In this document: positions 22,778 through 33,205 of the stretch, piece by piece
Layout: every line of letters begins with the position of its first letter
Position numbering within the stretch: position 1 is the first letter of the stretch
Source: an uncultured Eubacteriales bacterium
GTDB lineage: Bacteria; Bacillota; Clostridia; Oscillospirales; Butyricicoccaceae
Assembly: GCA_910585875.1 (NCBI GenBank)
Contig: CAJUIK010000013.1
Location: 1 to 37,067, forward strand
Length of the DNA: 37,067 bases
Reading direction: 5' to 3'
Position numbers and translations under genes: made by a program
The notes under the pieces: generated by a model
What the model was told of the DNA's origin: nothing
Databases searched by the model: none
Seen by the model: only the letters and a program-made list of their open reading frames with translations

Positions 22778-24334
22778 TTAAGGCCGGGAGGCCCAATCCT
22801 CCACATTGCAATAGGGGTTGCGGTTCGCGCCTTGGACGGGGTTCATCAAGCCCTTGCCTGTGACCACGCAGCCCCGGCCGAAGGCCAAGGGAATAAAGGG
22901 CATATCGCCGGAAAACGCGGTGTAAAGGGCCCGTTGGGCGCTGAGAGCCTGCTGGGGCGAGGCTTCCTTCCAAACAGCCAAAGCCGCCGTCACAGTCTGG
23001 CTGGGGCCGCCAAAGCACAGGGCGCCGCCGGCCGATATCATCTGGCTAATGTCAAACTGATCGTTGAGGATGGTCTCGCCGTAGAACAGATCGAAGTCGT
23101 CCCGAGCCAGGGCCTGGCGGAATTCTTCCTCCGGCAGCTCCACGACGGTAACGGCTATGCCATGGGGCGCCAAGGATTGAGCTAAAATCCGGGCGGCCTG
23201 ACATTTCATATCGCTGCTCTGGGGGGCCAGCAGCCGCAGCTGGATATTGGCCCCGTCAGGCCCGTTGAGCAGGCCGTCGCCGTCGGTATCCTGACAGCCG
23301 GCCCGGGCCAGCAGCTGATCTGGGTCGCCCAACTGGGCGGAAAACTGGGTCCTAGCCGGCGAAACCGGCAGTAGCGCCGGGTCGGCATAGCCGGAAAAAA
23401 TCTTCTGCGCCAGGGCTTCCCGGTCCAGGGCTGCGGAAATGGCCTGGCGGACCAGGGCGTTTTGCAGGCAGCCGTTGTTTTTGTTGATTCCCAGGTAGTG
23501 AAGGTCCGACGTGGAAAAGGTTCCGATGTCAAAATCCCCCCGGATGGCGGCGGAGGCGGCGAAGGGCCGCTCAAAGCAGACCGCGTCCACGCCGCCGGAA
23601 CCCACCGCATAGGACAGGTCGCTGTCTGGATACAGGACGGAAAGGCGGATTTCCGTCACGCCCAAGGGGCCTCCCCGCCAGTTTTCGTTGGCCAGAAGGC
23701 TGGCCTCGCCCTCTGCGGCTTGGAGGCGGTATCGGCCTGTGCCCGGCGGGTTTTGCTGCCCGGCGCCGTTCCGGGGCGTAACCGGCATGGTCAGCAGCCG
23801 GGGCAGCTGGCTGTCCGGGCTGGCCAGGCGGATGCGCAGGCTATAGCGGCCTGTGGCCGCGCAGGAGACGATATTCTGGCTCCGAGCGGCAAAGCAAGGG
23901 CTCTGTTTGGATTGGTTGATGGAATATTCCACATCCCGGGCGGTGAGCTCGGCGCCGTCATGGAACAAAACCCCTTGTTTGATTTCAAAGGTCCATTGCA
24001 GCGGGTCCTGCTGGGCGTAGCTGTCGCACAACAGGTTTTGCAGCTCAAACTCTCCGTCTATCCCAAAGAGCCCTTCGTAAATCAGCGGCAGCAGATAAAA
24101 ATTGTGCTCGGTTTCCGTCAGATAGGGGTTCAGCGGGTCCGCCGGGTTGTAGGCCAGGGCGACGGAGGTCTTTTGCCCTCGGGGGACGGCGGGTTCCGGC
24201 TCTTGTTCCCCCTGGATCTGATCCAAAACGGGCTGATCTTCCGCCGGCGGCGGGTCGATGGAATTGATCTGGCATCCGGCGCACAGAAGCAGGAAAGCCG
24301 CCAGGCACAGCCAGGCGGCCAAGCGGCGGCCCAT
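22778..24334 (-). CDS. Second peptide-binding lipoprotein, solute-binding family 5
   Basis: Lipoprotein of 518 residues. Signal and lipobox LLCAGC (Cys near residue 20), a Pro/Glu spacer, then NPADPLNPYLTETEHNF, YEGLFGIDGEFE, WTFEIKQGVLFHDGAELTA and RQAISAALDREALAQKIFSG, all normal for this family. The short CQDTDGDGLLNGPDG loop is a common family insert and not a dockerin. It starts 5 bases after the pgeF stop, and AGGTGA serves both as SD and as part of the pgeF stop, so it is the last gene of the prfB-ymdB-pgeF unit. That is an unusual neighbourhood for an importer component. The ligand is unknown; it is clearly different from the protein at 18658 (shorter spacers, different loops). Confidence 0.9.
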   Translation of the reverse strand: MGRRLAAWLCLAAFLLLCAGCQINSIDPPPAEDQPVLDQIQGEQEPEPAVPRGQKTSVALAYNPADPLNPYLTETEHNFYLLPLIYEGLFGIDGEFELQNLLCDSYAQQDPLQWTFEIKQGVLFHDGAELTARDVEYSINQSKQSPCFAARSQNIVSCAATGRYSLRIRLASPDSQLPRLLTMPVTPRNGAGQQNPPGTGRYRLQAAEGEASLLANENWRGGPLGVTEIRLSVLYPDSDLSYAVGSGGVDAVCFERPFAASAAIRGDFDIGTFSTSDLHYLGINKNNGCLQNALVRQAISAALDREALAQKIFSGYADPALLPVSPARTQFSAQLGDPDQLLARAGCQDTDGDGLLNGPDGANIQLRLLAPQSSDMKCQAARILAQSLAPHGIAVTVVELPEEEFRQALARDDFDLFYGETILNDQFDISQMISAGGALCFGGPSQTVTAALAVWKEASPQQALSAQRALYTAFSGDMPFIPLAFGRGCVVTGKGLMNPVQGANRNPYCNVEDWASRP

Positions 24335-24339
24335 GGCGC

Positions 24340-25164
24340 TCACCTGTCCAGGGCGATCAGGCCGGCGTGGACGCCTCGCCTGTCCCCCTGCCGCCGGTGG
24401 GACCACCAGAGAGCCGGGTCGCCGCAGCAGGTGCATTCGTCGCTGACGGCGATTTGATCCCGGGGAACGCCGGCGGAGAGCAGCCGCCAGAGGTTGAGGC
24501 CCTTGGTATCCCAATAGAATTTGTCCCCTTTTGTCCGGCAAAACCCCTCCGCTTCCGGGCCGAAGCGCCCTGTCAGCCGGTCGTAAACGTCTCGGTCGGT
24601 TTCAAAGCAATCCTGGCAGATGGAGGGGCCTATGGCGCAGACCAAATCCTCGGGCTGGGTTCCATATTCCGCCCCCATGAGGGAGATCGTCTTTTCGGCC
24701 ACAGCCAAAGCCGTGCCCCGCCAGCCCGAATGGACGCAGCCCGCCGCGTGGTTCCGCCGGTCGTAAAAGAGCAGCAGCTGGCAGTCTGCGTAAAAACCCA
24801 TCAGGCAGACGCCGGGCACGTTGGTAATCAGCCCGTCGCTGGGCTGCTTGTTGTCAAAGCCCACCCGAATGCCCGGCGCCCATTGGCGCACTACGTCGAT
24901 CAGGTCCGTGTGCTCCTGCCGGGTGCGGACGATATCCCCCAGGCCGCAGCCCGCCAAAGCGGCGGCCCGGCGGCAGTTTTCCATGATATGTTCCGGCGGG
25001 TCGCCAGCCCGGCGAAAATTCAGGCTTGCAAACTGCCCTTGGCTGACGCCGCCGGTACGGGCGGTATACAGATGCTGGCATCCGGGGCTCTCCAGCAGAG
25101 GCTCCGCCCAGCGCACGTCCATGTCCCCCAGGGTTTCCTGGACAAATTCGACCATTTCGGCCAT
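24340..25164 (-). CDS. pgeF: Multicopper-laccase-like PgeF / YlmD family protein
   Basis: Members are peptidoglycan editing factors or purine-nucleoside-acting enzymes (polyphenol oxidase family). The 274 residues show the metal-site His and Cys positions: TARTGGVSQGQFASLNF, FYADCQLLLFYDRRNHAAG, HSGWRGTALAV, IGPSICQDCFE, ECTCCGDPALWWSHRRQGD. The usual TDCVP reads ADCQL here. ATG 25164 with GGAG 8 bases upstream; the extra N-terminus of a longer reading is not family-like. It sits 44 bases behind ymdB and 5 bases before a binding-protein gene. Whether it acts on wall precursors or on nucleosides cannot be read directly. Confidence 0.9.
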   Translation of the reverse strand: MAEMVEFVQETLGDMDVRWAEPLLESPGCQHLYTARTGGVSQGQFASLNFRRAGDPPEHIMENCRRAAALAGCGLGDIVRTRQEHTDLIDVVRQWAPGIRVGFDNKQPSDGLITNVPGVCLMGFYADCQLLLFYDRRNHAAGCVHSGWRGTALAVAEKTISLMGAEYGTQPEDLVCAIGPSICQDCFETDRDVYDRLTGRFGPEAEGFCRTKGDKFYWDTKGLNLWRLLSAGVPRDQIAVSDECTCCGDPALWWSHRRQGDRRGVHAGLIALDR

Positions 25165-25208
25165 GGCCCTCGCTCCTTTCCCGGCGGCGGCGCCGCCGTT
25201 TCCGCAGT

Positions 25209-25976
25209 TTACCGAACCGTAATCCGCCGCAGGCCGCGGCACAGGCCGGTTTTTTCGTCGATGTCAAAAATCGCCCCCTGGAGGGCGCAGTCCAGCTGGC
25301 TGGGCTCAAAACGGGGGCCCAAACCGCCTCGAAAATAGGCCACCGACTGCTCGTATTTGACGCCGATGACCGATTCCATGGCGCCCGTCATGCCGATGTC
25401 GGTGACATAGCCCGTCCCCTTGGGGAGGACGTGGTCGTCCGCTGTCTGCACATGGGTATGGGTGCCGTAAACTGCCGAAACCCGGCCGTCCAAAAAATAC
25501 CCTAGGGCCTTTTTTTCGCTGGTGGTTTCGGCGTGGAAATCCACCAAAATGATATCCGCCTTTTGCTCTTTCAGCAGCCGGTCCGCAGCCTCAAAGGGGT
25601 CGGCGGCCCGAAAATCCAGGTTCAGCCGGCCCAACAGGTTGACGACGCAAAGTTCTATTCCGTTCCAATCCGTCTGATAAACCCCCCGGCCGGGCAGCTG
25701 GGGCGCCAGGTTCAGCGGCCGGATAATGGGGGCGCCGTCGTCCAGAAAATCGCAGATGGACCGCTGGTCAAACGAGTGGTTGCCCAAGGTGATCAGGTCC
25801 GCCCCGGCGTCCAGCATGGCCTGGGCCTGTTTGGGCGTCAACCCCCGGCCCGAGGCGTTTTCCCCGTTGACTATGGCGAAATCGATTTCCTCCAGCCGAC
25901 GGAGCCCTCGGAGCTTGCGCTCCAGAATGTCCAGCCCGCCTGGGCCGCAGACGTCTCCCACCGCTAAAATACGCAT
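25209..25976 (-). CDS. ymdB: YmdB family metallophosphoesterase (cyclic nucleotide phosphodiesterase)
   Basis: Two-metal phosphodiesterase of the calcineurin fold, 255 residues (family about 260). In Bacillus subtilis the homologue hydrolyses 2',3'- and 3',5'-cAMP and affects biofilm/motility decisions. Motifs: GDVCGPGG (metal), NGENASGRGLT, GNHSFDQ, VDFHAETTSEK (the His), and GTHTHVQTADDHVLP. All metal ligands are present. Start ATG 25976 has AAAGGAGCG upstream. It is the second gene of the prfB unit, 50 bases downstream of prfB. Confidence 0.95.
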   Translation of the reverse strand: MRILAVGDVCGPGGLDILERKLRGLRRLEEIDFAIVNGENASGRGLTPKQAQAMLDAGADLITLGNHSFDQRSICDFLDDGAPIIRPLNLAPQLPGRGVYQTDWNGIELCVVNLLGRLNLDFRAADPFEAADRLLKEQKADIILVDFHAETTSEKKALGYFLDGRVSAVYGTHTHVQTADDHVLPKGTGYVTDIGMTGAMESVIGVKYEQSVAYFRGGLGPRFEPSQLDCALQGAIFDIDEKTGLCRGLRRITVR

Positions 25977-26026
25977 ATTCCAGCGCTCCTTTCCTTTCAG
26001 TTGGCAAAGCGACGGAGCCGCGCCGG

Positions 26027-27145
26027 CTATTTCAGCAACGTGTTGGTGGCGGCGGCCTTCAGATAGGCGTTGATGAAGCCGTCCAGATCCCCGTCCATGA
26101 CGGCGCCGATATTGCCGTTTTCAAAGCCGGTGCGGTGGTCCTTGGCCAGGGTATAGGGCATGAAGACGTAGGAGCGGATCTGGCTGCCCCATTCGATTTT
26201 CTTCTGTTCGCCCTTGATATCCTCGATTTTATCCAGGTGTTCCCGCTCCTTGATTTCCATCAGCTTGGATTTGAGCATCCGCATGGCCACTTCCCTGTTC
26301 TGGTGCTGGCTGCGCTCGTTTTGGCAAGCCACGATGACGCCGGAGGGGATATGGGTGATGCGGATGGCGGATTCCGTCTTGTTGACGTGCTGGCCGCCGG
26401 CGCCGCCGGAGCGATAGGTGTCCACCTTCAGATCCTCGGGGCGGATTTCAATATCCACGTCGTCGGTCATCTCGGGCATCACTTCCACGGCGGCGAAGGA
26501 GGTGTGCCGCCGGCCCGAGGCGTCGAAGGGGGAAACCCGCACCAGGCGATGGACGCCCATTTCCCCTTTCAGGTATCCAAAGGCGTTTTCCCCCTCGACG
26601 AGGATATCCGCGCTTTTGACGCCCGCTTCCTCGCCGCCGATATAATCCAGGATTTTATACCGGAACCCCCGACTTTCGGCCCAATGGGTGTACATCCGGT
26701 AGAGCATCCCGGTCCAATCCTGGGCCTCTGTGCCGCCGGCGCCGGCGTGGAAGGACATAATGGCGTTGTTTTTATCGTATTCCCCCTTGAGCAGGGTGGA
26801 GAGTTTTTCCTCCTCCAGCATGGCCTGAAAGCGGTCGTAATCCTTCTGCACTTCGGCGTAAAGGCCCTCTTCCCCCTCTTCCAGGGCCATGTCGATCAGT
26901 TCCAGGGTATCCTGATAAAGGCCCTCCAGGGTTTCATACCGGGCGGCCTTGTCTTTCAGCTGCTTGATGCGCTGAAGCACCTTCTGAGATTGTTCAGGCT
27001 GATCCCAAAATCCGGGGGCGGCGGTTTTTTTCTCCAGCTCCGCCGCTTCTTGAGCGCCTTTTTCCAGATCCAGCGCCCCCCGCAGCTCTGTCAGCTCGTC
27101 TTTATTGCCCAGCAGGCTGGTTCTCAGCTCTTCCAATTGTATCAT
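26027..27145 (-). CDS. prfB: Peptide chain release factor 2
   Basis: Recognises UGA and UAA and triggers peptide release. The 372 residues are full length: N-terminal coiled region, the SPF tripeptide codon reader (RVSPFDASGRRHTSFA) and the catalytic GGQ in SGGAGGQHVNKTESAIR. No programmed frameshift is needed: the stretch ELRGALDLEKG, where E. coli prfB has its in-frame UGA, is continuous here (GGGGGCGCTGGATCTG in place of the slippery CUUUGAC). GGGAGG lies about 8 bases before the ATG. First gene of the unit with ymdB, pgeF and a binding protein; promoter at 27175-27204. Confidence 0.97.
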   Translation of the reverse strand: MIQLEELRTSLLGNKDELTELRGALDLEKGAQEAAELEKKTAAPGFWDQPEQSQKVLQRIKQLKDKAARYETLEGLYQDTLELIDMALEEGEEGLYAEVQKDYDRFQAMLEEEKLSTLLKGEYDKNNAIMSFHAGAGGTEAQDWTGMLYRMYTHWAESRGFRYKILDYIGGEEAGVKSADILVEGENAFGYLKGEMGVHRLVRVSPFDASGRRHTSFAAVEVMPEMTDDVDIEIRPEDLKVDTYRSGGAGGQHVNKTESAIRITHIPSGVIVACQNERSQHQNREVAMRMLKSKLMEIKEREHLDKIEDIKGEQKKIEWGSQIRSYVFMPYTLAKDHRTGFENGNIGAVMDGDLDGFINAYLKAAATNTLLK

Positions 27146-27174
27146 TCCGATAACCTCCCCATTCTAACATCCTT

Positions 27175-27204
27175 ATTATATATGAAAAACGGCGCCGCTG
27201 TCTA
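27175..27204 (-). promoter_or_regulatory. Promoter for prfB-ymdB-pgeF-binding protein
   Basis: Minus strand: TAGACA (27204-27199), 18 bases, TATAAT (27180-27175). Very short leader of about 25 nt. Confidence 0.8.
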
Positions 27205-27265
27205 TAACAAGATTTTGATTCTCCCTTGGTCCGCACAAACTGACAAGGGGTTGATCAATCTCCCT

Positions 27266-27294
27266 TTGACCCCCCGCCGGCGCCGTGCTATAAT
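27266..27294 (+). promoter_or_regulatory. Promoter for the P-loop kinase gene
   Basis: TTGACC (27266-27271), 17 bases, TATAAT (27289-27294), preceded by TGC. The transcript would begin about 18 bases before the assigned start codon. Divergent from the prfB promoter. Confidence 0.85.
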
Positions 27295-27318
27295 CAAACC
27301 AGAACTTGCGGCGAAAGG

Positions 27319-27849
27319 GTGAGAGACATCGTTATTTTGATTGCCGGCGCTTCTCATACGGGCAAAACCAACTTGGCCCAACGATTGCTTGAAACCTATC
27401 AATATCCCTATTTTTCAATAGACCATCTAAAAATGGGGCTGATCCGGAGCGGAAACAGCCGTTTAACGCCAATGAGCGGGGTCCAGGCCCTGACCGAACT
27501 TCTGTGGCCCATTGTGCGGGAGATGGTGAAAACCGCTGTGGAAAATGGGCAAAACTTGATTGTAGAAGGATGCTATATCCCTTTTGATTGGCAAAAGGAT
27601 TTTGAACCAGACTATCTGTCTCAGATTCGCTACATTTGCCTGATATTCAGCGAACAATACATCCGTTCTCACTTTGAGAATATCAAAAGCTATGCAAACG
27701 TGATCGAGCAGAGGCTCGACGATTCGGATTACGACATGGAATCCGCCTTGCGGGACAACGCCCAGGCGCTTGCCCTGTGTCAAAACTATCATACCCGCTA
27801 TTTGCTCATTGACGATATCTACCCTATTGATTTCGCCATAGACGATTAA
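27319..27849 (+). CDS. Small P-loop kinase-like protein (adenylate-kinase-like family)
   Basis: Cytosolic P-loop NTPase of about 176 residues. Walker A is GASHTGKT at residues 10-17; YFSIDHLKMGLIRSGN and NLIVEGCYIPFDWQKDF resemble small-molecule kinases; RYLLIDDIYPIDF closes it. The family is widespread in gut Firmicutes, substrate unknown. The start is open: GTG 27319 has AAAGG directly against it, whereas AGGGTGA would be well spaced for the ATC at 27328, where a family-like N-terminus (IVILIAGASHTGKT) would begin. Composition is visibly more A/T-rich than the neighbours, suggesting recent transfer. It has its own strong promoter and terminator. Confidence 0.82.
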   Translation: MRDIVILIAGASHTGKTNLAQRLLETYQYPYFSIDHLKMGLIRSGNSRLTPMSGVQALTELLWPIVREMVKTAVENGQNLIVEGCYIPFDWQKDFEPDYLSQIRYICLIFSEQYIRSHFENIKSYANVIEQRLDDSDYDMESALRDNAQALALCQNYHTRYLLIDDIYPIDFAIDD

Positions 27850-27882
27850 AAAATCAGGCCCCCGTCCGGGCCTGATTTTTTT
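27848..27882. terminator. Bidirectional terminator between the kinase and secA
   Basis: AAAAATCAGGCCC pairs with GGGCCTGATTTTT around CCGTCC (27850-27880); A and T flanks serve both strands. It overlaps the kinase stop codon. Confidence 0.9.
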
Positions 27883-27894
27883 GCCGGCGCGGCG

Positions 27895-30633
<2,739 letters not shown>

Positions 30634-30851
30634 TGAGCGTTCACCTACTATATAAATTTATGTCTTGTCTCAATCAAGGGGCGGAACCCGCCTGCCCAGG
30701 CAGACTGGCCGCCGATATTCTATCATAGTATACCACGTTTGAAAAGGCAAGGTATGAAAAGATTGTAAAGAGCAAAAAGAAACCCGCTTTTCCCGCCGGC
30801 CCTTGGGCAGAATCGCCAAAATTTCCGCTCAAATATTGTATGGACCGTCCA
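30634..30851. other. Divergent intergenic region between secA and the gene at 31020
   Basis: No gene supported. It holds the secA promoter (30727-30732), and the minus-strand leader contains GGCGG/CCGCC and GCCTG/CAGGC repeats around 30675-30705. SecA is translationally autoregulated in some bacteria; these repeats could matter but the evidence is only their presence. Confidence 0.4.
30727..30732 (-). promoter_or_regulatory. secA promoter (extended -10)
   Basis: Minus strand: CGTGG then TATACT (30732-30727). No good -35 at 16-18 bases, so it would rely on the extended -10. A TAGAAT lies just downstream as an alternative. Leader about 85 nt. Confidence 0.55.
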
Positions 30852-30880
30852 TTGTAATTTTTCCAATTTCGTGGTATCAT
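30852..30880 (+). promoter_or_regulatory. Promoter for the gene at 31020
   Basis: TTGTAA (30852-30857), 17 bases, TATCAT (30875-30880) preceded by GTGG. It leaves a leader of about 130 nt. Confidence 0.75.
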
Positions 30881-31019
30881 GTTTCAAAATTCGGAAGACG
30901 CGAAGGGGATCTTGGCCGAAGCGGGGCCTTTGCAGCAAACCGCCGCGCCGGATTTCCCGCTTGGTCATTTCCACTCAGAGCGATCAACCCAAGAAAGGGC
31001 AAAGAAAGGAGGCGCCAAG

Positions 31020-31625
31020 ATGAAAACAGAGCGTCGGGACAAGCTGCGCGCTCTCTTCAACGGGCTGGCGGTTTTGGCGGTCTTCTGTCTGGCGGCGCAG
31101 TTTGCATATTCCTTGCTGACCGACCTGACAGAAAAACCTCCGACGGTTTTCCCCCGGAACCGGCTGGTCTGGCAGGACATTCAAGCCGAAGTCGTTTTGG
31201 ACCTGCCCGCCGACCTATACCGGCAGGGAGGCGAACTCCAGACCGAAATCCCGATTTATCAGGGCAAGGACTGTTCCTTTACGCTGTCTTCCATCCAGCA
31301 GCAGCCCTCGGGCCGGTATCTGGTCTTTTTTGACGTGACCAACAGCCCGTCGGCCGGCAAGGCTCTGACGCTGGGGCGGATGGAATATCAGCCCGACGGG
31401 TCTCTGCTCTGGCGGCGGGCGGACCCTCCCGAAGCGCTGCTGGGCGAGGACTGGGTTCCCTGTACCTGGCGCTCCTATCCCGGCCTTCCCGACCAAGCTC
31501 ATGCGCAATACAGCGTGACGCTGGACAATGCCCGCTCCGATCTGAAGCTGTGGCAGACGCAGACAGCCGCCGGCCAGATCCGCCTGCGCTTCCCCGGCCT
31601 GACTCTAAACTGCCTGGAAAAATGA
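31020..31625 (+). CDS. Membrane-anchored hypothetical protein (201 aa)
   Basis: No family recognised. One N-terminal hydrophobic helix (about residues 12-33) after a basic start (MKTERRDKLRAL) suggests a signal-anchor with the rest outside the cell. The outer part is about 165 residues, rich in beta-type sequence, with paired Trp/Pro segments and no catalytic motif. AAAGGAGGCGCC places the start at 31020; the longer reading from 30879 would begin inside the -10 box of the predicted promoter and is rejected. A bidirectional terminator follows. Divergent from secA, but no functional link can be shown. Confidence 0.72.
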   Translation: MKTERRDKLRALFNGLAVLAVFCLAAQFAYSLLTDLTEKPPTVFPRNRLVWQDIQAEVVLDLPADLYRQGGELQTEIPIYQGKDCSFTLSSIQQQPSGRYLVFFDVTNSPSAGKALTLGRMEYQPDGSLLWRRADPPEALLGEDWVPCTWRSYPGLPDQAHAQYSVTLDNARSDLKLWQTQTAAGQIRLRFPGLTLNCLEK

Positions 31626-31710
31626 CCGCGAGCCCTGGGTTCGCGCGGATTTCGCCGCCCTGTCCGCCTGGCTGATTTGCATAGCGCCGCCGCATTCTGA
31701 CTCTCAACAT

Positions 31711-31744
31711 AAACGGCCCGCCTTTTGAATAAGGCGGGCCGTTT
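31711..31744. terminator. Bidirectional terminator at 31.7 kb
   Basis: AAACGGCCCGCCTT pairs perfectly (14 bp) with AAGGCGGGCCGTTT, loop TTGAAT. It separates the anchored-protein gene from the convergent flavoprotein gene. Confidence 0.9.
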
Positions 31745-31761
31745 TATCAGGCGCTGATGTT

Positions 31762-32340
31762 TCAATATAGATTTTTTCCAAAGGCATAGGCTTTTTCCAG
31801 CCAATCTGTTTTGTCAATTTCTGGTTTGCCGTTGCTGCCGCCGCAGCCGCCGGCCAGCAGCGTCCCTCTGTCGCGGAAACCGATATAGCGAACCAGAGCG
31901 AAGCGATAATAGGCCGCGGCCTGTTCAAAAGTCCAAAACAGGTTGTCCGCCGCAGTCATCAACAGAGCGCAGTCCTTGGCTGGATATCGCTCATACCGGC
32001 CCAAGGGAGGGTTGAGATCCGGTTTTGCAATACAGTAAAACCGCTCGATAAAGGCTTTCAGCCGTGCGGAAATGGTCCAAAAATACAGAGGCGAAGCCAA
32101 TACCAGGCAGTCCGCCGCTTGGATTTTGGGAATCATCTCATGAAAGGCGTCCTTTTGCACACAGGGTTTGCCATAGCGGCAGGCGTTGCATCCCAGACAG
32201 CCCTTGACCTCCTGGCGGACCAGGGAGATGGTTTCTGTTTTATGTCCCGCCGCTTCCGCCCCTTTGATAAAAGCCTCGATCAGCCGCTCGGTATTGCCCC
32301 TAGGCCGGCCGCCGCCTTGGATAATCAAAATCTTTTTCAT
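31762..32340 (-). CDS. NADPH-dependent FMN reductase / flavodoxin-fold iron-sulfur flavoprotein
   Basis: Flavodoxin-fold oxidoreductase of 192 residues that binds FMN and reduces quinones, nitro- or metal compounds in the cytoplasm. N-terminal ILIIQGGGRPRGNTERLIE is the FMN phosphate loop; GCLGCNACRYGKPC is a cysteine cluster like that of iron-sulfur flavoproteins; ASPLYFWTISARLKAFIER is the second flavin-contacting loop. It overlaps the upstream gene by 4 bases (ATGA), so the two are translated together; GGGAGCGGGA supplies the SD. Confidence 0.9.
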   Translation of the reverse strand: MKKILIIQGGGRPRGNTERLIEAFIKGAEAAGHKTETISLVRQEVKGCLGCNACRYGKPCVQKDAFHEMIPKIQAADCLVLASPLYFWTISARLKAFIERFYCIAKPDLNPPLGRYERYPAKDCALLMTAADNLFWTFEQAAAYYRFALVRYIGFRDRGTLLAGGCGGSNGKPEIDKTDWLEKAYAFGKNLY

Positions 32341-33074
32341 TCCCGCTCCCCCGTCCCCCTGTTTTTCAGCCCCAGAGGATAATACAGGTTAAAATCCGCC
32401 CCTTGATATCGGGCGATTTGGTTCCAATCCGCCTGGCCATAGCGGGCGATGAAATCCGATTGCACAGCCTGACAGATCTCTCGGCCGGGTAGGCCGAAAA
32501 TGGCCTCGATTACCTGGGACATCGAATAAAACTGATTGGCCAGCAGATAGGGAAACGGCGGCGCGTCGGGCATCCGCGCCCCAATATCCGTCTCCGCCGG
32601 GCAGCCTGGGTTGGGCGAGCGGTGCAGGCAGACGTCCGCGTCGTATAACGTGGACTCCACCCAATAGGGAATGTCCGGGTTGAAACTGCGGACGTTCATG
32701 CTGTCGATATGTTTGCAAAAAAACTGCTCCACCTGCTCCGGAGAATCCAGTTGGCGGAACAGCCGATGAGTCGTGCAATCGTAAATCCGGCCTTCATAAA
32801 GCTCCGGAGAAAGATCCCGCTCCGAGCGGCCCGGGCCGTCCTCCCGCTTCATCTCCTCGGTGGATACGACCTCCCGGTATTTCTGATAATGCTCAAAATC
32901 CAGCGGCGCGCCGTCCCGCACAGCCCGCTGGGCCGCCCGGCTGCCCCGCTGAAATACATATTGGTGAAAGGCCGTGGTCAGCGCCCCCATAGTCTGCCGC
33001 TCTGAAAACCGTTCTCTCAACCGGCGGTAAAACCGGTCGACGAAATAAGCCTGCATATTGGTGGAAAAAGCCAT
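32337..33074 (-). CDS. Uncharacterised protein, possibly L-2-amino-thiazoline-4-carboxylate hydrolase-like
   Basis: A 245-residue soluble protein with helical N-terminus, then the segment DSMNVRSFNPDIPYWVESTL and later DADVCLHRSPNPGC. The FNPxI...TLxxxDxxCxxR arrangement resembles ATC-hydrolase-type proteins known in Clostridia, but I am only moderately sure. Start ATG 33074 has AGGGGATGG upstream. The preceding 131 bases contain no strong promoter, only an extended-10-like TGTGGTAAGAT opposite 33108-33120, and a perfect TATCAAATGATA inverted repeat at 33140-33151. It is coupled to the flavoprotein downstream. Confidence 0.6.
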   Translation of the reverse strand: MAFSTNMQAYFVDRFYRRLRERFSERQTMGALTTAFHQYVFQRGSRAAQRAVRDGAPLDFEHYQKYREVVSTEEMKREDGPGRSERDLSPELYEGRIYDCTTHRLFRQLDSPEQVEQFFCKHIDSMNVRSFNPDIPYWVESTLYDADVCLHRSPNPGCPAETDIGARMPDAPPFPYLLANQFYSMSQVIEAIFGLPGREICQAVQSDFIARYGQADWNQIARYQGADFNLYYPLGLKNRGTGERE

Positions 33075-33139
33075 CCTACCATCCCCTTTGGTCTGAAATT
33101 TCTGGCTTTATCTTACCACAAGCCGCCAAAGGGCTTCTA

Positions 33140-33151
33140 TATCAAATGATA
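33140..33151. promoter_or_regulatory. Candidate operator: perfect 12-bp inverted repeat
   Basis: TATCAAATGATA is perfectly self-complementary and lies between the XRE regulator gene and the ATC-hydrolase-like gene. XRE regulators bind short inverted repeats, so it is a plausible site for the neighbouring regulator, but short repeats occur by chance. Confidence 0.3.
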
Positions 33152-33205
33152 CAGTAAGCTGATCCGTTCCCCGCCTTGTCTTTGGGGCGATCCGATTTTG
33201 TCTCG

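Noticed and set aside
23275..23320. DTDGDG loop suggesting a dockerin or calcium-binding protein
   Set aside because: A single loop of this type is a common insert in family 5 binding proteins; a dockerin has two and a different context.
26990..27145. Programmed frameshift in prfB
   Set aside because: The frame is continuous through the site where it would occur; no UGA is present.
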